A stretch of 64,000 nucleotides of DNA from JBOFOR01 sp051654865 (GTDB lineage Bacteria; Bacillota; Clostridia; Peptostreptococcales; Peptostreptococcaceae), in contig JBOFYV010000014.1 of assembly GCA_051654865.1 (NCBI GenBank), positions 1 through 64,000 of the forward strand, in the 5' to 3' direction. The number at the start of each line of letters is the position of its first letter. The stretch's first letter is position 1. The position numbers and the translations under genes were made by a program. Under the pieces are notes generated by a model. The model ran no database searches and was not told where the DNA came from. It worked only from the letters and a program-made list of their open reading frames with translations. Positions 16,851 through 25,602 of the stretch are shown piece by piece.

Positions 16851-17036
16851 GAAATCCTGAAACATACGACAAGGCTTTTTTAAATTCAACCGACAAATGT
16901 TATAAGGGAGATCGCGTTTGATAACGGATAACATGCCATCATTTATGAAGGAAGTTAAAAGCTATCAGTAGATCACCCACCTGGGAGTATCTCGGGTATG
17001 AATTTATTGGGCCACCGGTGTTTTGGGATTTTAAAA
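16851..17036 (+). ncRNA. ssrS: 6S RNA
   Basis: A stretch of about 185 bases between two genes with no open frame. The ends pair as a closing stem: AAATCCTGAAACA at the start with TGTTTTGGGATTT at the end, apart from a bulge on each side. The interior contains further helices (CCCACCTGGGA, and CCACCGGTG near the 3' end) around a large open region, which is the general form of Firmicutes 6S RNA; the Bacillus RNA begins with a similar TCCTGA. 6S RNA mimics an open promoter and binds vegetative RNA polymerase. TATAAT at 16837-16842 lies a suitable distance upstream, and a terminator follows. The call rests on shape and memory of the family. Confidence 0.68.
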
Positions 17037-17073
17037 AAGTGTTGCTAATTTTAGCAACACTTTTTTAAAATCC
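17026..17073. terminator. Bidirectional terminator after 6S RNA
   Basis: GGATTTTAAAAAAGTGTTGC and its complement form a stem of more than 20 bp. It ends the 6S RNA on the plus strand and contains the stop codon (17065-17067) of the minus-strand gene. Confidence 0.85.
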
Positions 17074-18078
17074 TAATAATCCAACTTCGTTATAACTTGT
17101 AAAAACAGAGGTACAATTATAAGGAGAATCATCTATGTAATTAGAAAAGAACTTAGCTCTAGTAAAATCTTCTTCAACACTATGTTCATCAATCTCAGCT
17201 TCAGTCCAATTATTACCTAAATCACTAGATTTACAACTATATAATCGTTGATAATTAACCCACATTAAATAGAGAGAGTTACTATCTTTTAATAAGCTAG
17301 GATACATATAAGCTTCATCCTCTGCTATAGTATGAGATATATCAATATCAAATTTATTTTCACTTAAGTACCCATTCAAATATTTTATACTATAATTATT
17401 ATTCTCACTTTCACAGAATGTAATATGATAAAAATTCATACTATCTTTCAAAACAGACAGATACAATTTATTTTTCTTAGAATTAGTAATTTGAACAGGT
17501 TTAGACCAAGTAAAAGTATTATTATTAAATTTTGAGAAAAATATTTCTTCATATCCATTAACTAAATTAAAATAAAAAACAATTGGAGTATCATTACTCC
17601 AAGTAACGGTGAAATTATCTAAACATATATGGTTAATAAAGTCTATTTTATTTTCAGTCCAGACTCCGTTATGATTAAAATGATGGAATAATGCACACGT
17701 GCTAGTAGCATTATTACTAAAAACATAATAGAGTATATGTATATCATTATCTATAGCATGTATATATGGAAACAATATATTAAATTTTTTGAAATTATAA
17801 GTTAAAATATCCTGTTCTGAAATTTGATTTGTATTTTTATATAACTTAATTAGTTTTAGTGCATTATCTTTATAAATTGCATAAATATTATCATTTTTAT
17901 CTAAGGTGAAATTACAACTAGAAAAATCAATATTAGAATTTACATTTAAAGTATTTGATGAAATTAAATTATTATATTCATCAAAGTAATCAAAAACAAT
18001 AGAATCCTCCAATCTAATATTAAACATCTCTTTATCGCTATGTCTGATTATAGTAAAACATTTATTAATAAAACTCAT
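17065..18078 (-). CDS. Hypothetical propeller-like protein
   Basis: 337 residues without signal peptide or membrane helix. It is rich in Asn, Phe and Tyr and built of short beta-strand units in which a hydrophobic strand is followed by Asp/Asn turns and Trp (WTENKI, FTWSKPVQIT, YLMWVNYQRLY, GNNWTEAEID). This is the pattern of sialidase-like beta propellers, though no clear Asp box (SxDxGxTW) occurs beyond SSDLGNNW. The start follows CTAGGAGGATTTAT. It is divergent from the cdeC-like gene and resembles the shorter gene at 19472-20128, so the two flank cdeC. Function unknown; a spore-surface role is inferred from position. Confidence 0.72.
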   Translation of the reverse strand: MSFINKCFTIIRHSDKEMFNIRLEDSIVFDYFDEYNNLISSNTLNVNSNIDFSSCNFTLDKNDNIYAIYKDNALKLIKLYKNTNQISEQDILTYNFKKFNILFPYIHAIDNDIHILYYVFSNNATSTCALFHHFNHNGVWTENKIDFINHICLDNFTVTWSNDTPIVFYFNLVNGYEEIFFSKFNNNTFTWSKPVQITNSKKNKLYLSVLKDSMNFYHITFCESENNNYSIKYLNGYLSENKFDIDISHTIAEDEAYMYPSLLKDSNSLYLMWVNYQRLYSCKSSDLGNNWTEAEIDEHSVEEDFTRAKFFSNYIDDSPYNCTSVFTSYNEVGLLGF

Positions 18079-18169
18079 ATAAATCCTCCTAGTAAAAGTG
18101 TTTATATTACATATATATTTTCAAAAAAAATATTTATTCTGCTTAATATTATTTAAGTACAAGTAAGTA

Positions 18170-18197
18170 ACAAATATTAATTTTAATGCATATTATT
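18170..18197 (+). promoter_or_regulatory. Candidate SigK-type promoter of cdeC-like gene
   Basis: AC at 18170-18171, 17 bases, CATATTATT at 18189-18197, 60 bases before the start codon at 18257. Confidence 0.42.
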
Positions 18198-18256
18198 AAT
18201 TAGGCAAAGAAAAGCCGAGACGTTTTAAAGAAATCATTCAGGGGAGGACATAAAAA

Positions 18257-19435
18257 ATGAGAGATATGAGAAAAGGTACTAAAAAGGTAATGCAAAAACC
18301 AGCTATGCAACAAATAAACAAATCTGTTGAGGAGCTAGACTACGAAGAATTAAACAGAGGATGTAAAACAAACAAGTGCAATAATGATTGTAATCCAGGA
18401 TGCAATACAGGATGTAACACTGGATGCAATAAGCCTCAAAAAGAAAAAATGATATGCGAATGTGAATGTGTTTGTAGTCAAAAACCAGTTTGTGAACCAT
18501 GTGAAATAGAAGCAGATGAGTGCATAGACAATGTAGCTTTATGTGGAGGAACAGGATGCTGCAGCCCAATAGTTCCTAAATGTTCAACTGCTAATAGTGC
18601 ACCATATGCAATAGAAGCTAGTAGAATATACGACACAATGAAGTTCCAAACATTTACAGATGCATTAGCTGAAAATGGAGCTCCATTATCTTTTGATTAT
18701 GAAGTAGTTGAAGTTAGAGGTTCAGTTCCTAGAGGTGGGTATGTAAATCTAGTAATAGATAAAGTTTGTATTAATTATTCTTCTATAAGTATAGATCCAG
18801 GATGTACTACTTTAGAAGACTTTGAATTAGAATTAGTAGAAAATGCGAAGCCTTGTGAAACGACTTTTGATTATGCAGTTTGTGTAGATAAAAACTCAAA
18901 ATGCTGTAAACAAGGAAAAGGTCAAAGTGTAGTTTATAAACAAAGAGGAGTAACAGTAACAGTTGAAGACTTAGTTTTAGAACTAAGAGGACACTGTGGA
19001 TGTACTGAAGTAGTAGCATTAGCGTATCCATCTACTAGAGTATTAGGAAATCAACAAAGACATAGATGTGGAGATGTTGAGTTTATATTTAACACATTAT
19101 CTGCACCTATATGCTGCCCAGCAGACGGTAGAGGCGTTACTTTAAGACAAGATTATCAAACAGGATTAACAGTAGACTGTGTAGGCAAAGCAATGTTAAA
19201 GTATATAGAAACTGATTGTTGTGAGTGTTACTATGAGTTATGTATACCAAATGATATAGACTTAATATGCTGCTTACAATTAACAGTTAGCACATTAATA
19301 GAAGAGCAAATAGTTGTATTAGGAATACCAGGTGCAATACAACCAAGAGTAGTAGATACTTTCTCTAAAGTTTGTGATTTCTCAGGATGTGGAGATACAG
19401 ATGAATCTAATAAAAAAGGTCACTGTGGATGCTAA
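18257..19435 (+). CDS. cdeC: Cysteine-rich exosporium/coat protein, CdeC-like
   Basis: 392 residues with about 39 cysteines, 10 percent of the protein. The first 110 residues hold repeated CNPGCNTGCNTGCN and CECECVC motifs. The remaining 280 residues are an ordered domain with Cys-Cys pairs at KCCKQ, PICCPAD, DCCECYYEL and ICCLQ, and the end is HCGC. Length, cysteine content and an N-terminal Asn-x-Cys repeat match C. difficile CdeC, needed to build the exosporium and coat. The locus (ccpA-like gene upstream, SpoVB-like flippase downstream) also recalls C. difficile. ATG 18257 follows GGGGAGGACAT. Assignment is by composition and context, since the repeats differ. Confidence 0.72.
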   Translation: MRDMRKGTKKVMQKPAMQQINKSVEELDYEELNRGCKTNKCNNDCNPGCNTGCNTGCNKPQKEKMICECECVCSQKPVCEPCEIEADECIDNVALCGGTGCCSPIVPKCSTANSAPYAIEASRIYDTMKFQTFTDALAENGAPLSFDYEVVEVRGSVPRGGYVNLVIDKVCINYSSISIDPGCTTLEDFELELVENAKPCETTFDYAVCVDKNSKCCKQGKGQSVVYKQRGVTVTVEDLVLELRGHCGCTEVVALAYPSTRVLGNQQRHRCGDVEFIFNTLSAPICCPADGRGVTLRQDYQTGLTVDCVGKAMLKYIETDCCECYYELCIPNDIDLICCLQLTVSTLIEEQIVVLGIPGAIQPRVVDTFSKVCDFSGCGDTDESNKKGHCGC

Positions 19436-19444
19436 ATAAGTAAG

Positions 19445-19473
19445 AAAAAGGCTATCAATTGATAGCCTTTTTT
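19445..19473. terminator. Bidirectional terminator between cdeC-like and propeller-like genes
   Basis: AAAAAGGCTATC and GATAGCCTTTTT with a 4-base loop, flanked by A- and T-runs for both directions. Confidence 0.88.
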
Positions 19474-20128
19474 ATAATTTATATTTTATGCTATAGCAAT
19501 ATTCAAATAGGTCATCTTTTATATCTGAACTTGGTAAATGGTCTTCAGTATTATTGTTATTGTTTCGAATTAGAGAATTTGTATTAATCCATTTTCTAGA
19601 AGATATATTAAAAATAAGAGTGTTATTAAATATATGCCTACTAAGACTATTTTTATATTTATATTCTAAAATAATATTAGATAACTCATCTATGTTTAAT
19701 TTATAAAAAAACTCTTTATCTTTTAGTATATTGTTAATGTTGAATCTAGAAGATTTATAATTATTGATATCAAAGCTGATATGAGAAACTTTGTATGAGT
19801 TTTCTGTTAAAGAGTTGCTTTCAACAATAAAAACATTAAATAGATGGTTAGTTATATATAATCTTAAATCCTTTATATTTTTTACATTATTAAAGAATCT
19901 ATGAATAACTCTTTTCATCCATTTCCCATTATTATTATAAAAGTGAATTAGCCTTCCTGATGTATCTATGCAACATATATGAATTTTATTCTTGTTATCA
20001 ATACTGGCAGAATAAGCATAAATTTTATTTGATAGCTTTTCTGTATCTTCATTTATATTTTTTATATATAAACAATTTTTATCAGTATATATATAAAATG
20101 GTTTTAATGTTTTATTAATTGTATTCAT
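19472..20128 (-). CDS. Hypothetical protein, shorter paralogue of the 17-kb propeller-like protein
   Basis: 218 residues, Asn-, Ile- and Tyr-rich, no signal peptide. A segment IHICCIDTSGRLIHFYNNNG followed by KW corresponds in pattern to the IHILYYVF...HHFNHNGVW region of the protein at 17065-18078, so the two look like distant paralogues. This one is about two thirds as long. The start follows TTAGGAGGGTAAA on the minus strand. It lies 17 bases after the broken flippase gene and points the same way, so it may share its transcript. Function unknown. Confidence 0.7.
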   Translation of the reverse strand: MNTINKTLKPFYIYTDKNCLYIKNINEDTEKLSNKIYAYSASIDNKNKIHICCIDTSGRLIHFYNNNGKWMKRVIHRFFNNVKNIKDLRLYITNHLFNVFIVESNSLTENSYKVSHISFDINNYKSSRFNINNILKDKEFFYKLNIDELSNIILEYKYKNSLSRHIFNNTLIFNISSRKWINTNSLIRNNNNNTEDHLPSSDIKDDLFEYCYSIKYKL

Positions 20129-20144
20129 TTTACCCTCCTAATGT

Positions 20145-21463
20145 TTAAAAAGATTTCAAAGCTTTAATAAGAACTGTGGTATGTAATAAACAAGTAAGTA
20201 CGGAAACTATTGTAATGGTATATATGTAAGCTGAAATATTAATACTTGGAATAGGAAGTAAAAAATATAAGGCTGATAGCTGAATAATCATTCCTATAAT
20301 TGTAATTATGCTACATGCAACTTCCTTTCTAATTGATTGTAATATTGCAGATAATGTATGATTTAAAGAAAGAAACAAAGGAACTGCACACATAGATTTT
20401 AAATAAGTACCTGCTAACTTACTGTTAAACATAATCGAACATATCATATCTGAAAAAAAGTAGAAGAAAATTGAGCAAAATCCACCTACTATAAAAGTTA
20501 ATATTAAAGAATATGAAATTTTTTTTTTATATTCTTATGATTATGTAATGTAACTTCTTGAGAAATACTTGGTATTAAATTAACTATTAAAGCCGAACTC
20601 AGCGTAAATGGAAGATATATAAAAGGCATTACCATTCCACTAATAATTCCATACATATTTAATGACTGTGCATATGTTATGCCAGAAAGTGCTAAACGAG
20701 AAGGAATTATCATAGAGCTTACTGAATTAAGTAAGATATTAGACATACGATTACATGTTATAGGTATAGACATTTTTATAGTCTCCATAGATGAATAATA
20801 GAAATCTTTTATACTGATAGTGTACTTGTTATAGAGATTTGAATTTTTATATAAGCAAGATGATATATATATTATATTTATAATTTCTCCAATTGATACT
20901 CCCAACAGTGCAACATAACAACTCATATTTTTTTTATTTAAAAACATAATAACTAAAAAGACAAAAAATATTCTACAGGTTTGTTCTATAATTTGACCAA
21001 TAGCAGGAACAAGAACCTCTTTTAAACCGTAATAATAGCCACGTAAAATATTTGAAATAGTTATAAGTACAATTGCAGGGCAAATAGCCAATATAAAAAT
21101 ATCTAAACTTTCATTTTTTAATAAAGTAAAAGCAAGGTACTTAGAGTTAAAAGATACAAATAATGATATAAGCAAAGAGAAAAAGAATGATACATATAAA
21201 GTAGAAATAAATAAAATATTACTATTATGCTTATCTTTTAAAGCATGCCTGTTTGAGACTAAGCAACTAAGAGCAGTTGGAATTCCTGTAGTAGTGAGTG
21301 CTATACATATCATTAAGAAATTAAATATCATATAATAAATACCAAGGCTAGATGCATCAAGCGTCCGTGATAAAAATATTTTATAGAAAAAACCAAGTGT
21401 TCTTACTATAACATTAGATAAGAATAAGATAATTGTTGACTGAATTAAATTAGGAACCCTCAA
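20145..21463 (-). pseudogene. SpoVB-like polysaccharide flippase (MATE/MVF), frameshifted
   Basis: On the minus strand the frame opens at TTG 21463 behind AAGGGGGTGATT and encodes about 315 residues of a multi-helix protein starting RVPNLIQSTIILFLSNVIVR, typical of SpoVB/MurJ-like flippases. It then runs into a run of ten A (plus-strand T-run 20519-20528) and stops at 20504. One extra A would continue the frame as KKKISYSLILTFIVGGFC and on through residues ending LIKALKSF at 20145, giving an intact 439-residue protein. The break is therefore one base in a homopolymer: a real mutation, a phase switch, a site of transcriptional slippage, or a sequencing error. SpoVB-type proteins export cell-wall or spore-cortex precursors. 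Confidence 0.8.
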
Positions 21464-21513
21464 GAAATCACCCCCTTATGTTTAAATATATTCATAAAGG
21501 AGTGAAAAAATAA

Positions 21514-22308
21514 TTATATCTTTTTAAATTCTGGTTTCATTTTATTAAAGGTTGTAACATAATTAAAACCAATGTCCTTTAAATAAGAGTAAATATAATC
21601 AAATTGATAAGCAATTTGGCTTGGGTCGTGAGAATCAGAACCAGTAGTAATAATTTCTCCACCTAAATCTTTATACATATTTAATATATACCTAGATGGA
21701 GTCAGGTCTGGTAAGTTGTATCTATAACAAGATGTATTTATCTCAATACCCTTTCCATCACTTATGATTTGTTTTAAAATAGCTTCAATAACGTCGCTAA
21801 ATAATTTATCATCTAGTATTGTTCCATAATCGCCATATCTTTTAATTAAATCCATATGCCCAAGTACTGAATAATCTTTGTAGTTTTTTACTACGGCGTA
21901 AAGTTCATCAAAATATTTTTCATAAGCTTCTTTTTGATTAATATTTTTAAAGAACTCTCCGAAGTATAAATCTTTTCTATTGATAGAATGAATAGAACAA
22001 ATTACAAAATCAAAAGGATGAGTAGTAATTACATCACTACATCTTTTTACTATTTGTCTTTGTAGTCCAAATTCAATACCTTTTTTTATACAAATTCGAT
22101 CTTTGTATTTGTCCTTAAAAAAATCTATTTTACTTAAATAATCTTCTAGTATAATAGCCGGTCCATAATCTGCATCTACATCATAATCTACATGATCAGT
22201 AAAACAAATTTCCTTAAGACCTAAATCGATAGATTTTTTTATCATATTTTCCATACTTGCCTTGCTATCATTTGAAAAGTTAGTGTGCATGTGATAGTCA
22301 TAAAACAT
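21514..22308 (-). CDS. PHP-family histidinol-phosphatase (HisK-type)
   Basis: 264 residues of the polymerase-and-histidinol-phosphatase (PHP) fold. The metal-binding motifs are visible: YHMHTNFS at residues 4-11, FTDHVDYD at about 36-43, a later GHMD, and GSDSHDP near residue 230. Enzymes of this group hydrolyse L-histidinol phosphate in histidine synthesis or related phosphoesters. No other his gene is nearby, so the assigned substrate is only probable. The start on the minus strand follows AAAAGGGGAAC. It is divergent from the MocR gene and may be co-transcribed with the SpoVB-like gene that follows it. Confidence 0.85.
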   Translation of the reverse strand: MFYDYHMHTNFSNDSKASMENMIKKSIDLGLKEICFTDHVDYDVDADYGPAIILEDYLSKIDFFKDKYKDRICIKKGIEFGLQRQIVKRCSDVITTHPFDFVICSIHSINRKDLYFGEFFKNINQKEAYEKYFDELYAVVKNYKDYSVLGHMDLIKRYGDYGTILDDKLFSDVIEAILKQIISDGKGIEINTSCYRYNLPDLTPSRYILNMYKDLGGEIITTGSDSHDPSQIAYQFDYIYSYLKDIGFNYVTTFNKMKPEFKKI

Positions 22309-22417
22309 AAATAGTTCCCCTTTTCGTTATTTTTTTGGTATTATATATACATACTACATGCTAGCAGATATAAATATAAGTATCAAGGAATTAGTTAAAA
22401 ATATAAGTGGTGATAAA

Positions 22418-23839
22418 ATGCAAAAATACTGTATAGAACTAAATAATACTCCAGCAAAATATTTACAAATTTATAATCATATAAAAAGTTTAATACTAGA
22501 AAATAAAATAGTAGAACATGAAAAACTACCACCAATAAGAAAATTATCAGAACTAATACAGGTTAATAATACAACAATAGTAAAAGTATATGAGTTGTTA
22601 GAAAAAGAAGGCTATGTATATAAAAGTATAGGTAGTGGTACTTTTGCATCTATTTTAAAAAAAGATAAAATAGAAAATGAAAAATTAAGTAAAGGTATTA
22701 TTCATTTTGATAGTGGAAATCCATCTACAGAAATGTTTCCAATAGATGATTTTAAGATTGCTTTAAATATGGCAATATCAACGGATGATAAGTCTATATT
22801 TGAGTATGATGAAGGTCTTGGTTGTGAAGGATTACGAGAAAAGATAGCAGAGTATTTGAAATCTACAAAAATAAATACAACAAAGGATAATATTCAAATA
22901 ATATCAGGAGCACAACAAGGTATTGATATAGTTTGTAAGGGTATAATTAATTACTCTGATGTTGTATTTGTAGAAGAACCTACATATAATGGAGCCATAC
23001 AAGTATTTAAAAGTAGGGGAGCAAAAATAATATCTATACCTATGCTAGATGATGGTATTGATATAGGTATATTGAAATTAAAGCTTGAAAAAATAAAACC
23101 TAAGCTCATATATACAATGCCAAATTTTCAAAATCCAACAGGGATTTCTTACTCTACATACAAAAAGCAAAAGTTAATAGAATTAGCTGAAGAGTTTGAT
23201 TTTTATATCTTAGAAGATGATTTTATAAGTGACTTCAAATTTGAGTCAAAAGACAACAGACCATTAAAAAGTTATGATGATAAAAATAGAGTAATATACA
23301 TAAAAAGTTTTTCTAAAATATTTATGCCAGGACTTAGAATTGGTATTGTAGAAATCCCAAATGAACTAATAAAAAAAATATTATGGGCAAAATATTCATC
23401 AGATATATCAACACCAGGACTTATTCAAAAATCAATGTATTACTATATGGAAAAATTTAATTGGAATGAATATTTAAACTCTATTGAAAGAACTTATACA
23501 CAAAGATATAATATAGCAAAAAAATTAATAAACGAAAAGTTAGGCAAAAAATTAAAAGTAAGAAACTCAACTGGTGGAATTAATTTTTTCATTGAGTTAC
23601 CAAGAGGATATTCATCTGAAGATTTCACTGATTTTATGTTGAAAAATGGGGTGTCATTATTACCCGGAACCTATTTTTTTGATAACATATTAGATGATAG
23701 GTATTTTAGGATAAATATAGCTAAGTCAAGTATACAAGACATAGAAAAGGGAATATCTATAATAGATGAAAATTTAGATGAGTTCTTAAAAAAATATAAA
23801 GACAAAATAAAATTTAAAAGTAACAAGTTATTTTATTAG
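22418..23839 (+). CDS. MocR-family regulator (GntR helix-turn-helix plus aminotransferase)
   Basis: 473 residues from ATG 22418, which follows AGTGGTGATAAA. The in-frame ATG at 22358 has no ribosome binding site and lies in the divergent promoter region. Residues 1-75 form a GntR winged helix (LPPIRKLSELIQVNNTTIVK). The rest is a fold-type I PLP aminotransferase domain, with NFQNPTG and the lysine motif YIKSFSKIFMPGLRIG binding PLP. MocR proteins such as PdxR and GabR regulate vitamin B6, amino acid or drug genes in response to PLP-bound ligands. It is divergent from the PHP gene; the target is unknown. Confidence 0.88.
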   Translation: MQKYCIELNNTPAKYLQIYNHIKSLILENKIVEHEKLPPIRKLSELIQVNNTTIVKVYELLEKEGYVYKSIGSGTFASILKKDKIENEKLSKGIIHFDSGNPSTEMFPIDDFKIALNMAISTDDKSIFEYDEGLGCEGLREKIAEYLKSTKINTTKDNIQIISGAQQGIDIVCKGIINYSDVVFVEEPTYNGAIQVFKSRGAKIISIPMLDDGIDIGILKLKLEKIKPKLIYTMPNFQNPTGISYSTYKKQKLIELAEEFDFYILEDDFISDFKFESKDNRPLKSYDDKNRVIYIKSFSKIFMPGLRIGIVEIPNELIKKILWAKYSSDISTPGLIQKSMYYYMEKFNWNEYLNSIERTYTQRYNIAKKLINEKLGKKLKVRNSTGGINFFIELPRGYSSEDFTDFMLKNGVSLLPGTYFFDNILDDRYFRINIAKSSIQDIEKGISIIDENLDEFLKKYKDKIKFKSNKLFY

Positions 23840-23920
23840 AAAAAGAAAGGAGAATACTCAAAATAAAACAAATTCAGATAAAATAAAAGGGATTTTAACG
23901 TTTTGAGTATAATATTAAAT

Positions 23921-24130
23921 ATGTTCGATCAAAAAAAATTAGACAGAATAAATGAATTAGCAAAGAAAAATAAAGCAGAGGGTTTAACTCCAGAAGAATT
24001 AAGTGAAAGAGAAGCTTTAAGAAAAGAATACTTAGAAAACTTTAGAGCACATTTTAGATCTAGACTAGACAGTGTAAAAGTTGTATCACCAGAAGAGTAC
24101 GAAGAAGAAATGAAAAAACAACAACAATAA
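23921..24130 (+). CDS. YnzC-like DUF896 protein
   Basis: 69 residues, MFDQKKLDRINELAKKNK then EREALRKEYLENFR and RLDSVKV, matching the small helical YnzC/DUF896 family (SOS-linked in Bacillus; role unknown). ATG 23921 gives the family-length protein but has no ribosome binding site directly upstream. A good AAAGGAG at 23846-23852 is separated from it by a 10-bp inverted repeat (23854-23863 with 23901-23910); folding would bring it within about 11 bases of the ATG. The alternative start is TTG 23903. It is followed by the M18 peptidase gene. Confidence 0.85.
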   Translation: MFDQKKLDRINELAKKNKAEGLTPEELSEREALRKEYLENFRAHFRSRLDSVKVVSPEEYEEEMKKQQQ

Positions 24131-24155
24131 AACTAATATGTTTAGGAGGGGTAAT

Positions 24156-25550
24156 ATGGAATTAAAGCATAACTTTAAAAATGCATGGGAAGTAGAAAGA
24201 GAAAATAATAAAATAGATGAAGTAATGTCTTATTCTAAAGAATATATGAATTTCTTAGATAGAGGCAAAACTGAAAGAACATCTGCTAGAGAAATAGTTA
24301 AAATTGCTAAAGACAATGGATACATATCAATAGAAGAAGCTATGAATAAAGGTAGTGTAAAAGCTGGAGATAAAATATATGCAGTAAATAAAGATAAAGC
24401 TGTAGCAATGTTTATAATGGGTAAGAATAAGCTAGAAAAAGGAATGAAGGTAGTAGGTGGGCATATCGATGTTCCTAGAATAGATTTAAAGCAAAATCCA
24501 TTATATCAAGAAGCAAACTTAGGTTTTTTCAAAACTCATTACTATGGTGGTATAAAAAAATATCAATGGACAGCACTTCCGTTAGCTATACATGGACTAG
24601 TTATATTAAGTGATGGTACTAAAGTAGATATTTGTATAGGTGAAGATGATTCTGATCCAGTGTTCTGTATAACAGATTTATTAATCCACTTAGCTGGAGA
24701 CCAAATGCAAAAGAAACTTGCAGATGGAATAACAGGTGAAGGGCTTAATGTACTAGTTGGTCATATGCCTCTAGAAGGTGAAGAAAAAGAAGCTATAGAG
24801 CAGAATATACTTAAACTTTTAAATGAAAAATACGGTATGGTAGAAGAAGATTTCTTAAGTGCTGAAATAGAAGTAGTACCTGCTGGTCGTGCTCGTGATT
24901 TAGGATTTGATAGATCTATGGTAATGGCATATGGGCATGATGATAGAGTGTGTTCTTACGGTGCAGTTAAAGCTATAATAGAAACTGAAAATCCAGAATT
25001 TTGTGCAGTAGCGTTATGTGTAGATAAAGAAGAAGTAGGTTCTCAAGGTAATACAGGTATGCATTCTAAATTCTTTGAAAATACAGTAGCAGAACTTATT
25101 GCATTAGAAGGTGATTACTGTGATTTAAAAGTTAGAAGAGCTATGGCAAATTCTAGAGTTTTATCAGCAGATGTTTCTGCTGGATATGATCCTAACTATC
25201 CAGATGTATATGAAAAGAGAAATTCTGCATATATGGGACATGGAGTAGTATTAAATAAATATACTGGAGCTAGAGGTAAATCTGGATGCAATGATGCAAA
25301 TGCTGAATTTACGGCTGAAGTAAGAAGGATATTTAACAATGCAGGTGTAGTATGGCAAACTTCTGAACTTGGTAAAGTCGACCAAGGTGGAGGGGGTACT
25401 ATAGCATATATATTAGCAAACTATGGAGCTGAAGTAATTGACTGTGGAGTTGGTGTTTTAAATATGCATGCACCTCATGAAATAGTTTCAAAGGTTGATA
25501 TATATGAAATGTACAAAGGATATAAAGCATTCTTTAATATAAATTTATAA
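24156..25550 (+). CDS. M18-family aminopeptidase
   Basis: 464 residues from ATG 24156, chosen over the in-frame ATG at 24138 because TTTAGGAGGGG lies between them. M18 (aminopeptidase I) enzymes are cytoplasmic zinc exopeptidases that remove acidic or hydrophobic N-terminal residues in a large tetrahedral complex. Motifs visible include GGHIDVPRID (first zinc histidine), GHDDRVCSYGAVKA, DKEEVGSQGNTGM (Glu-Glu with catalytic base), and the closing MHAPHEIVSKVDIYE with a zinc histidine. It follows the YnzC-like gene at 25 bases and ends at a strong hairpin shared with the LysR gene. Confidence 0.93.
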   Translation: MELKHNFKNAWEVERENNKIDEVMSYSKEYMNFLDRGKTERTSAREIVKIAKDNGYISIEEAMNKGSVKAGDKIYAVNKDKAVAMFIMGKNKLEKGMKVVGGHIDVPRIDLKQNPLYQEANLGFFKTHYYGGIKKYQWTALPLAIHGLVILSDGTKVDICIGEDDSDPVFCITDLLIHLAGDQMQKKLADGITGEGLNVLVGHMPLEGEEKEAIEQNILKLLNEKYGMVEEDFLSAEIEVVPAGRARDLGFDRSMVMAYGHDDRVCSYGAVKAIIETENPEFCAVALCVDKEEVGSQGNTGMHSKFFENTVAELIALEGDYCDLKVRRAMANSRVLSADVSAGYDPNYPDVYEKRNSAYMGHGVVLNKYTGARGKSGCNDANAEFTAEVRRIFNNAGVVWQTSELGKVDQGGGGTIAYILANYGAEVIDCGVGVLNMHAPHEIVSKVDIYEMYKGYKAFFNINL

Positions 25551-25567
25551 AATTAAATATATAATTA

Positions 25568-25602
25568 AAAATAGACCTTGTAGATTATCAAGGTCTATTT
25601 TT
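25568..25602. terminator. Bidirectional terminator
   Basis: AAAATAGACCTTG and CAAGGTCTATTTT with an 8-base loop; the T-run overlaps the end of the LysR gene on the minus strand. Confidence 0.85.
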
